DNA of 19,390 nt from an uncultured Phycisphaerales bacterium (lineage in GTDB: Bacteria > Planctomycetota > Phycisphaerae > WQYP01), in the NCBI GenBank assembly GCA_903868035.1, contig CAIPTQ010000041.1:1-19390 (forward strand), given 5' to 3'. A program made the position numbers and the translations under genes. The number at the start of each line of letters is the position of its first letter. Within the stretch, counting starts at the first letter, position 1. Of the stretch, positions 13,511 to 19,390 are shown one piece after another. The notes under the pieces are model-generated. The model saw nothing but the letters and a program-made list of their open reading frames with translations, did not search any database and was not told the origin of the DNA.

Positions 13511-15616
13511 TCAACCGGGCGCGGGAGCGCCCGCTCCACGTGTTCCACCCGGGCCGCCCGGACCGCGCCCCCCGCCCGGGCCGCGACCGCGGCCGCCGGC
13601 GGGCATCGTCGCGATGGGTGGTATGTTCGGTATCGCCGGAATAGTGGTGGACCCGCCACCGCTGGCGCCGGGCTGCGTGCCCGCGCCGGCGCTGATCGCC
13701 TTATGGCTGAAGACCCAGTTCCAGGCCGACAGGCTGCCCATGTCACTGGCCCGAGTGAAGAGTCTCATGGCCTCGTCGGGGTCTTTCTCCACGCCCGAAC
13801 CCAGTTCATACATGCGGCCCAGGGCTTCCATGGCCCGCATATCCCCCAGTTGCGCCGCCTTGTCGTAATATGCCGCCGCCTGCTTGAGGTCCTGCGTCAC
13901 GACCTTGCCGTCTTGCAGGTATTGACCCAGTCCCCAGTATCCGCCGCCATCATTCAAATCTGCGGCCTTCTTGTAGAGCCGGATGGCCTCGCCGTGGTTT
14001 TTCTGCATGTTCTGCATGCCCAGGCCGTTGGAATACATCTCCGCCAGGCCGGACATCGAGGGGCCATAGCCCAGATCCACGGCCTTCTGATACCATCGGA
14101 GAGCCTCTTGGTAGTCCGCCAAAACGCGGTTATTCTTGTAAATATCCCCCAGGGCGTCCATGGACCGGACACTCCCCGCTTCGGCGGCCTTGCGATACCA
14201 GATGATCGCCGTCGATACGCTCAGGCCCACGCCCTTGCCGTTGAGGTAGGCGTCGCCGATATCGGCCACGGCTTCCAGGTCGCCCGCGGCGGCGGCTTTT
14301 TGCAGCCAGCCGAAGGCCTCGGCCATCATGGGCTTGTCATCATCGTCGTTGCTGTAGGGATTGGCGCCGTCCGCCATCCGGGTCATCAGTTCTCCCAGGT
14401 CGCGCATGCCGCTGGGGGATTCGGCATTTGCGGCCTTCTGGAACCACGCCAACGCATCCTTGGACCCCCCCGGCCGGCGCCGGCCGTCGCGGTACAGTTC
14501 GCCCATCGCGGCCATGGCGTCGCCATTGCCCAGGTTGGACGATTCAATGAGCAATTCCACGGCCCGGTTCAGATTCTGCGGCACCTTGTCGTCACTTACC
14601 AGCAGATTGGCCGCCTGATACATGCTGTGGGCATCCCCTTTCTCGGCCCCCTTCACAAACCACGTCATGGCGGTCAGCGAATCGCTCGGCTTGGCCGCGA
14701 TCAGCAGATCGCCCATGTAGCCCAGGGCCGATTCGTCGCCCAGCGCGATCGCCTTTTCATACATCTCGCGGGCCGTGGTATCGTTGCGTTTCAGGCCGAT
14801 GCCTTCATGATAGTATTTGCCCAGCACCGCCATGGCCCGGCCGTTGCCGCGGGCCACCGCTTTGTTGACCCATTCGACGGCCGTCGCTTCGTCCTTTTTC
14901 ACGCCCACGCCGTTGGCGAAGCATTCGCTGACGACCAGCATGTCCATGCTCACGCCCAGTTGGGCGGCGCACAGCGTGTTGCGGAGCGCCTCCGAATCGT
15001 TCTGCGGCACGCCCATTCCCCGGCTGTACATCGAGGCCATGATCTCATACGCCCATGGATTGGGCGTCTGGGATGATTTGATGGCCCATTGCCAGGCGTT
15101 CACCGGATCGGGCTTGAGATCCTTGCCGCCTTGCGCCAGGCAGTACGCCAGAGCGATCATGGCGCTGTTGTCGCCCTTGGGCGCGCCCGTTTGGCCGCTC
15201 TTGAGGGCCTTGCCAAACCATTCCTCAGCCTTTTTTTCATCCATGGGGACGCCCCGGCCATGCGCATAACTTTCGCTCAGGGCCACCATCCCCAGCGCCC
15301 CCGTGCCGGGCTTGGTGTCATCCAAGGCGGCTTCCTTTTGATACCATTCTATCGCCTTGGCGAAATCCTTGACCACGCCTCCATCGCCATCGTGATACAT
15401 GTCCCCCAGCCGCTGCATGGCCATGGCATCTCCCGCGGCGGCGGCCTGTTCAAAAAGCGCCTGGGCGGCCTTCAGGTTGATCTCGCCCTCCCCGCTTTGG
15501 GCCTTAATTGCCTGTTGATACAGGGATTGGGCGTCAGCGCCGAACGCAAGGCCCTGGGCACTGCATACGACGGCGATTACCGCCGCCGCAACATACAAAC
15601 GACTGGAGATGGTCAT
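13511..15616 (-). CDS. Secreted Sel1-like repeat (TPR-type) protein
   Basis: 701 residues. The start at 15616 follows AGGAG at 5 nt. Residues 1-27 are a signal peptide (hydrophobic core then GLAFGADA), so the protein is exported. From about 35 to 635 it consists of some fifteen Sel1-like repeats of 36-44 residues with the pattern A-x-WYQKAA-x-G-x-A-x-LG-x-Y-x-G-x-G-V, e.g. AIEWYQKEAALDD, AMTWFVKGAEKGDAHSMYQA, AIIWYRKAAEAGSVRSMDALG. Such solenoids bind other proteins. A short Asp run (NDDDDK) interrupts one linker. The last 62 residues (640-701) form a low-complexity tail: first Pro/Ile-rich, then Gly/Pro/Arg-rich. It is probably periplasmic or envelope-associated; the binding partner is unknown. 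It is transcribed divergently from serA with 221 bp between. Confidence 0.9.
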   Translation of the reverse strand: MTISSRLYVAAAVIAVVCSAQGLAFGADAQSLYQQAIKAQSGEGEINLKAAQALFEQAAAAGDAMAMQRLGDMYHDGDGGVVKDFAKAIEWYQKEAALDDTKPGTGALGMVALSESYAHGRGVPMDEKKAEEWFGKALKSGQTGAPKGDNSAMIALAYCLAQGGKDLKPDPVNAWQWAIKSSQTPNPWAYEIMASMYSRGMGVPQNDSEALRNTLCAAQLGVSMDMLVVSECFANGVGVKKDEATAVEWVNKAVARGNGRAMAVLGKYYHEGIGLKRNDTTAREMYEKAIALGDESALGYMGDLLIAAKPSDSLTAMTWFVKGAEKGDAHSMYQAANLLVSDDKVPQNLNRAVELLIESSNLGNGDAMAAMGELYRDGRRRPGGSKDALAWFQKAANAESPSGMRDLGELMTRMADGANPYSNDDDDKPMMAEAFGWLQKAAAAGDLEAVADIGDAYLNGKGVGLSVSTAIIWYRKAAEAGSVRSMDALGDIYKNNRVLADYQEALRWYQKAVDLGYGPSMSGLAEMYSNGLGMQNMQKNHGEAIRLYKKAADLNDGGGYWGLGQYLQDGKVVTQDLKQAAAYYDKAAQLGDMRAMEALGRMYELGSGVEKDPDEAMRLFTRASDMGSLSAWNWVFSHKAISAGAGTQPGASGGGSTTIPAIPNIPPIATMPAGGRGRGPGGGRGPGGPGGTRGAGAPAPG

Positions 15617-15707
15617 GGGGGCTCCTGTATTACACCTTCAGGTAGAGAAACTCGCGCAAAAAACGGCGGCAAGCGCCCGTAACCGGCTCCCGGGCAACAC
15701 TGTCTCC

Positions 15708-15728
15708 GTTCTGCTTCCAACGCAGAAC
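15708..15728. promoter_or_regulatory. Inverted repeat in the divergent Sel1/serA promoter region
   Basis: gttctgc (15708-15714) and gcagaac (15722-15728) form a perfect 7-bp inverted repeat with a 7-nt spacer, about midway between the two divergent starts. Its size and symmetry fit a dimeric regulator site. No regulator is identified. Confidence 0.35.
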
Positions 15729-15768
15729 TTGGCGGTTTGTTGCGCTTCCTGCGCCCTGTTATTTGCTC

Positions 15769-15774
15769 TATACT
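15769..15774 (+). promoter_or_regulatory. Candidate -10 element for serA
   Basis: TATACT lies 64 nt before the serA start. A poor -35 (ttcctg, 15746-15751) lies 17 nt upstream of it. The predicted leader is about 57 nt. The weak -35 makes this tentative. Confidence 0.4.
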
Positions 15775-15837
15775 GCCGCGCGGCATGGGCGGTCAATGCC
15801 TCCCACACCGTTATTTTTTATGCATGGAGTACCCGCA

Positions 15838-17481
15838 ATGTTCGAAATTCTCGTCGCCGATTCCCTCGCAGCCGAAGGCCTGGCCATCCTCAAGGCCCAG
15901 ACGGACGTCAAACTGACGGTCCAGGAAAAATGGGAACCCGGTGAACTGGCCCAGGCTATCGGCAAGTACGACGGCGTCATCATCCGTTCGGGCGTGAAAA
16001 TCAAGGCCCCCGAACTGGCCAACCCCGGCAAGCTTAAGGCCATTGCCCGCGCCGGCGTCGGCGTCGATAACGTTGATGTCACCGCCGCCACCAAAATGGG
16101 CGTCCTGGTCATGAACACCCCCGACGCCAACACCCTCACCACCGCCGAACACGCCCTCTCCCTCATGCTGGCCCTCTCCCGCAAAATCCCAGCCGCCGAC
16201 GCCTCCCTCCGCGCCGGCAAGTGGGACCGCAAATCCTTCATGGGCACCCAGCTCGCCGGGAAGACCCTGGGCATCATCGGCTTCGGCCGCATCGGCAAAA
16301 CCCTCGCCAAACGCGCCCTGGCGCTGGAAATGAAAGTCGTCGCCTACGACAAGTTCTACTTCGCCCAAACCGCCCTCGATGGCCAGGTCACCATGATCAA
16401 GGATCTCGACGCCCTCCTCCCCCTGTGCGACTACATCTCCCTCCACACCCCCGGCGGCGAAACCATCCTCGACGCCGCCCGCATCGCCCAGTGCAAAAAA
16501 GGCGTCCGCTTCGTCAACGCCGCCCGCGGCGGCCTGATTGATGAAAACGCCCTCGTCGAAGCCATCAAGTCCGGCCACGTCGCCGGCGCCGCCGTTGACG
16601 TCTATGAGCCCGAACCCAAAAACGCCGCCGAGGAAGCTGTCTTCTTTGAAAAGCAAAAAGCCCTCTTCGCGCTGGGCGCCAAGGTGGTCGTGACCCCCCA
16701 CCTGGGCGCCAGCACCGCCGAGGCCCAGACCGTCGCCTCCACCGACGTCGTCGCCGGCCTGCTCACCTATCTCCGCGGCGAGGGCCTCGTCGGCGCCGTC
16801 AACGCCGGCGGCGTGGAGGTCAACCTCTCGCCCCAGGAAAAAGCGTATGCCGACCTCGCCCAGCGCATGGGCGCCATCCTCGCCGCCATCGCCGAAAAAG
16901 GCTTCGACTCCATCACCCTCCGCACCAACGGCGAACTGCCCCGGCGCATCGCCAACACCCTCCAGCGCCTGGCCGTCATGGCGCTGCTCAAACCCTTCCT
17001 CACCGAATCCGTCAACGTCGTCAACGCCTTTCACCTCGCCGAGGCCCGCGGTATGACCATCCGCGGCGAAACCATGGGCCAGGCCGGCCAACGCGCCCTC
17101 CAGCATTCCATCGAACTCGAAATCACCGAAAAAGTTGACGGCCAAACCAAAACCCACAACATCCTCGGCACCGTCTTCGCCGACAACCAGCCCCGCGTCC
17201 TGGGCATCAAGGGCTACTGGATGGACATGATCCCCGCCGGTCCCATGGTCCTCATCGTCAATAAGGACCGCCCCGGCGTCATCGGCCTGGTCGGCAATAC
17301 CTTCGGCAAGCTCGGCATCAACATCGCCGACATGACCATCTCGCGCCAGGGCGACAAGGCCCTCATGCTCCTGAATGTGGACAGCGAACCCTCCCCCGAG
17401 GCCCTGGCCGCCCTGCGGGCCGAGCCGGCCCTGGAAACCGTCAAGGCGCTCAAGCTGCCCCCGGTCGCCGTGCCTTCGTAA
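15838..17481 (+). CDS. serA: D-3-phosphoglycerate dehydrogenase, long form with ACT domain
   Basis: First committed step of serine biosynthesis: NAD-dependent oxidation of 3-phosphoglycerate to 3-phosphohydroxypyruvate. 547 residues, the long type with an intervening ASB-like domain and an ACT domain. The start at 15838 follows GGAG at 8 nt. Residues 1-100 and 290-315 form the substrate domain. NAD-binding GIIGFGRIGKTLAKRA is at 145-160, with D171 after the second strand. The catalytic triad is R230 (NAARGG), E259 (VYEPEP) and H288 (TPHLGAST). Residues 320-460 are the ASB-like region. The ACT domain at about 472-540 (VLIVNKDRPGVIGLVGNTF) probably senses serine. The segment 261-282 between E259 and H288 (KNAAEEAVFFEKQKALFALG) appears longer than in most homologues. 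Monocistronic, ending in a strong terminator. Confidence 0.96.
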   Translation: MFEILVADSLAAEGLAILKAQTDVKLTVQEKWEPGELAQAIGKYDGVIIRSGVKIKAPELANPGKLKAIARAGVGVDNVDVTAATKMGVLVMNTPDANTLTTAEHALSLMLALSRKIPAADASLRAGKWDRKSFMGTQLAGKTLGIIGFGRIGKTLAKRALALEMKVVAYDKFYFAQTALDGQVTMIKDLDALLPLCDYISLHTPGGETILDAARIAQCKKGVRFVNAARGGLIDENALVEAIKSGHVAGAAVDVYEPEPKNAAEEAVFFEKQKALFALGAKVVVTPHLGASTAEAQTVASTDVVAGLLTYLRGEGLVGAVNAGGVEVNLSPQEKAYADLAQRMGAILAAIAEKGFDSITLRTNGELPRRIANTLQRLAVMALLKPFLTESVNVVNAFHLAEARGMTIRGETMGQAGQRALQHSIELEITEKVDGQTKTHNILGTVFADNQPRVLGIKGYWMDMIPAGPMVLIVNKDRPGVIGLVGNTFGKLGINIADMTISRQGDKALMLLNVDSEPSPEALAALRAEPALETVKALKLPPVAVPS

Positions 17482-17487
17482 ATCCCC

Positions 17488-17520
17488 GGCCCGGGGAGCG
17501 CCCTCCCCGGGCCTTTTTTT
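17488..17520 (+). terminator. Intrinsic terminator after serA
   Basis: A perfect 11-bp GC stem (ggcccggggag 17488-17498 with ctccccgggcc 17503-17513) with a 4-nt loop is followed by seven T. It begins 6 nt after the serA stop and ends 14 nt before the next start codon. Confidence 0.95.
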
Positions 17521-17534
17521 GCTCGGATTGATTC

Positions 17535-17909
17535 ATGCTCCGGGACGTCAAATCCCCCGCCCTCCGCCCCCGCGCCCCGCGCAAGCCCCGGGCCGTCCGC
17601 GCCATCCCCGCTGACGACCGCTTCGCCCAAACCTTCGCGGCCCTCGGCGAAACCACGCGCCTGCGCATCATGCAGCTCCTCCCCCGCGAACAAATCTGCG
17701 CCGCGATGTACAACGTCGTCGAACTCGCCGGGGAACTCGGCCTCCGCCAGCCCACCGTCTCGCATCACCTGAAAATCCTCGCCCAGGCCGGCCTCATCCA
17801 CGGCCGCCGCCACTCCAATAACCTCTACTATTACGTGGACCAGCAGGCCGTCGTCGCCTGGCTCAAGGAGGTAAAATCCCGCTTCGGCTGCGAGGGCTGC
17901 CGGGAGTGA
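17535..17909 (+). CDS. ArsR-family winged-helix transcriptional regulator
   Basis: DNA-binding repressor of the ArsR/SmtB fold, 124 residues. After a basic, proline-rich N-terminus (RPRAPRKPRAVR) comes FAALGETTRLRIMQLL (34-49), the recognition helix region RQPTVSHHLKILAQAGLI (71-88) and the wing HGRRHSNNLYYYV (89-101). The usual ELCVCDL metal site is absent; that helix reads REQICAAMYNVVELAGEL, with a single C55. Two more cysteines, C119-x2-C122, lie at the extreme C-terminus, so a metal or redox site built from C55, C119 and C122 is possible. The start at 17535 has no clear ribosome binding site and lies 14 nt after the serA terminator. A later start, such as M46, would cut the fold, so the annotated start or one near it is needed. 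Its target is unknown. Confidence 0.88.
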   Translation: MLRDVKSPALRPRAPRKPRAVRAIPADDRFAQTFAALGETTRLRIMQLLPREQICAAMYNVVELAGELGLRQPTVSHHLKILAQAGLIHGRRHSNNLYYYVDQQAVVAWLKEVKSRFGCEGCRE

Positions 17910-17932
17910 ATGTTCGTAGTGCCGTTTTCTTT

Positions 17933-17952
17933 TTATGACATATATGTCATAA
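17933..17952. promoter_or_regulatory. 20-bp perfect palindrome, probable operator of the RelE/XRE locus
   Basis: ttatgacatatatgtcataa is a perfect palindrome 21 bp upstream of the toxin start. Its right arm contains cataat (17948-17953), a five-of-six match to the -10 consensus. Binding there would block transcription, the expected autoregulation by a toxin-antitoxin complex with an XRE helix-turn-helix. A weak -35 (ttttct, 17925-17930) precedes it. Confidence 0.65.
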
Positions 17953-17973
17953 TGGGTGAAAGGACGTAGTGTC

Positions 17974-18225
17974 ATGCAGGTTCTTCTAAGCGGAGATGCC
18001 CAACAATCCATTCTCCGGCTGCCCAAAGTCATTCGCCTGCGCATCCGGGCGATGCTGATGGAACTTGAACGCTGGCCCGCCGTTTCCGGCGCCAAACCGC
18101 TCCGCGACAACCTGGCCGGTTGGTATCGCAAGCGCACGGGTGATTATCGCGTCCTGTTCCGTGTTTCTGGCGCGACCATTTACGTCGAGAAAATCGGCCA
18201 TCGGCGTGATGTTTACGAGGAGTAG
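17974..18225 (+). CDS. RelE/ParE-superfamily toxin
   Basis: Small toxin of 83 residues, probably a ribosome-dependent mRNA interferase. The core matches RelE: KPLRDNLAGWYRKRTGDYRV (41-60, basic residues that contact RNA), a strand LFRVSGATIYVEKI, and the C-terminal motif GHRRDVYE (76-82) with H77, R78 and Y81. The start at 17974 follows AAGGA at 9 nt; a GTG six codons earlier would consume that site. The antitoxin gene follows after 3 nt. Toxin-first order is like HigBA rather than RelBE. ParE-type gyrase poisoning is less likely, given the conserved basic residues and Tyr. Confidence 0.88.
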   Translation: MQVLLSGDAQQSILRLPKVIRLRIRAMLMELERWPAVSGAKPLRDNLAGWYRKRTGDYRVLFRVSGATIYVEKIGHRRDVYEE

Positions 18226-18228
18226 ATC

Positions 18229-18606
18229 ATGAGCCGCCTGCCCGTCATCGAAATCGAGGGAAAACGTTACGTGCTGATCGCCGAGGCGCAGTACCGGAAG
18301 CTCATTGATACCAGCCACGACCATTTGCCGCCGCTGCCACCGGCGGATACCCAAGGCTACCGCCCCGCGTTGCCCTTCATCGACGCCTCCATCGCGCGGG
18401 ACATCATCCGCGAACGCCGCGCCGCGGGCCTCAGCCAGCAGCAGCTTGCCGATGCCGCCGGCCTCCGCCAGGAAACCCTCTCCCGCCTCGAGTCCGGCAA
18501 ACATTCTCCCACGGTGCGAACGCTTAAAAAAATCGAGACGGCCCTGAAAAAATCCGCGGCCAAGCCTCGTAGCAAGGGAATGTCCGTCCTGCAACCGATA
18601 AAGTGA
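18229..18606 (+). CDS. XRE-family antitoxin with helix-turn-helix
   Basis: 125 residues. The N-terminal part (IEIEGKRYVLIAEAQYRKLI, 7-26) resembles the toxin-neutralising segment of Phd/XRE antitoxins. After a proline-rich linker (LPPLPPAD) comes an XRE helix-turn-helix at about 58-108: IIRERRAAGLSQQQLADAAG, then LRQETLSRLESGKHSPTVRTL. The tail is basic (KKSAAKPRSKG). GAGGAG within the end of the toxin gene lies 5 nt before the ATG, and the two genes are 3 nt apart, so they are translated together. It most likely binds the 20-bp palindrome at 17933-17952. Confidence 0.9.
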   Translation: MSRLPVIEIEGKRYVLIAEAQYRKLIDTSHDHLPPLPPADTQGYRPALPFIDASIARDIIRERRAAGLSQQQLADAAGLRQETLSRLESGKHSPTVRTLKKIETALKKSAAKPRSKGMSVLQPIK

Positions 18607-18674
18607 AATGCCGGCTTGCGTGTGCGGTATCGGCAATCGGCCCTTGGTAATTGGCACTTGAATGTGGAGTCCCC

Positions 18675-19390
18675 ATGTCCCAACCCGACGAAATGCTCAA
18701 CAAGGCCGAACCCGGCCACCAGGACCTCTGGCGCATCTTCCGCATCATGGCCGAGTTCGTCGAAGGCTTCGAAACCATGGCTCGCGTACCCGCCGCCGTC
18801 TCCGTCTTCGGCAGCGCCCGCACCCAACCCGGCGAAAAATACTACCAGCTCGCCGTCAAAATGGGCGCCGCCCTGGCCCAGCGCGGCTTCGCCGTCATCA
18901 CCGGCGGCGGCCCGGGCATCATGGACGCCGCCAACAAGGGCGCCCGCGATGCCGGCGGCATCTCCGTGGGCCTGAACATCTCCCTCCCCATGGAGCAAAA
19001 ATCCAACCCCCACCAGACCATCTCCCTCACCCACCACTACTTCTTCGTCCGCAAGGTCATGTTCATCAAATACTCCCACGCCTTCGTCTGCTTCCCCGGC
19101 GGCTTCGGCACCATCGACGAGCTCTTCGAATCCCTCACCCTCATCCAAACCATGAAGATCGACCCCTTCCCCGTCATTCTCTTCGGCTCGGAATTCTGGA
19201 CCGGCCTGGGCGAATGGCTCCGCGAGATGATGGCCGAACGCTTCCAAACCATCCACCAGACCGACCTCAACCTCTTCCACATGATGGATGACATCGACGA
19301 GGTCGCCAACTATCTCCAAAAATGCGAGGCCGGCCGCACCTGGCAGAAAACCCGCGGCTTCGTCCCCCTCGCCCCCGCCCAACAACTCAC
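18675..19390 (+). CDS. LOG-family protein (TIGR00730-type nucleotide phosphoribohydrolase), 3' truncated
   Basis: Rossmann-fold protein related to plant LONELY GUY and formerly called lysine decarboxylase-like. Homologues cleave nucleoside 5'-monophosphates to base and ribose 5-phosphate, some activating cytokinins. The start at 18675 follows GGAG at 5 nt. 238 residues are present, and the frame is still open at the window end. Family motifs are intact: VSVFGSART (42-50), GGGPGIMDAANKGA (77-90), HHYFFVRKVMF (120-130) and PGGFGTIDELFE (141-152), with the catalytic Arg and Glu expected in VRK and TIDE. It lies 68 nt after the antitoxin, on the same strand but apparently independent. True lysine decarboxylase activity is not expected. 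The natural substrate is unknown. Confidence 0.92.
   Translation, partial: MSQPDEMLNKAEPGHQDLWRIFRIMAEFVEGFETMARVPAAVSVFGSARTQPGEKYYQLAVKMGAALAQRGFAVITGGGPGIMDAANKGARDAGGISVGLNISLPMEQKSNPHQTISLTHHYFFVRKVMFIKYSHAFVCFPGGFGTIDELFESLTLIQTMKIDPFPVILFGSEFWTGLGEWLREMMAERFQTIHQTDLNLFHMMDDIDEVANYLQKCEAGRTWQKTRGFVPLAPAQQL

Noticed and set aside
13421..15076. 551-codon plus-strand open frame
   Set aside because: It is antisense to the Sel1-repeat gene; its repetitive look only mirrors the Sel1 repeats.
15811..17157. 448-codon minus-strand open frame
   Set aside because: It is antisense to serA and consists mostly of Gly, Asp, Val and Phe, the mirror of the NNC codon usage of serA.

Overview
The window is GC-rich, gene-dense bacterial DNA. 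The best guess is a planctomycete, probably of the Phycisphaerae type. Three things suggest this: a signal peptidase I with a Cys-x2-Cys zinc-ribbon-like insert right after its catalytic serine, a PEP-CTERM (choice-of-anchor C) surface protein, and a compact sigma-70 factor with regions 1.2, 2 and 4 but almost no region 3. This placement is inference; no rRNA or other marker is present.

Layout. Bases 1-1862 (+) hold the 3' part of an unusually large signal peptidase I. After a 454-base AT-rich leader region comes a sigma factor (2317-3300, +) closed by a strong intrinsic terminator. A secreted PEP-CTERM protein (3664-4389, +) and an MNT/HEPN toxin-antitoxin pair (4604-5237, +) follow. Converging on these is a minus-strand operon with a near-consensus promoter at about 10575-10603: an ADP-forming acyl-CoA synthetase, a CoA-transferase fused to a GNAT acetyltransferase, and an AcuC-like class I deacetylase. 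A second minus-strand series is argH, hicA, hicB and a helical-repeat protein of unknown function. A large secreted Sel1-repeat protein (minus) is divergent from serA (plus). serA ends in an intrinsic terminator that nearly touches an ArsR-family regulator. Next come a RelE-type toxin and XRE antitoxin behind a perfect 20-bp palindrome. The window ends inside a LOG-family protein.

How the genes fit together. The most coherent module is 5315-10539. It combines acetyl-CoA/acetate interconversion (ADP-forming synthetase and CoA-transferase) with a lysine acetyltransferase domain and a deacetylase. This is the same logic as the Bacillus acuABC control of acetyl-CoA synthetase, but with different enzymes and with the GNAT domain carried by the CoA-transferase. 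argH and serA are ordinary amino-acid biosynthesis genes. Three separate toxin-antitoxin loci lie among the core genes, so these intergenic sites have probably taken up accessory DNA.

No CRISPR array, tRNA, rRNA, transposase or phage gene was seen. The new-looking points are mostly regulatory or architectural: alternating mutually exclusive hairpins before the sigma factor, a 25-bp direct repeat around the argH promoter, a third gene behind hicAB, and the acetylation operon.
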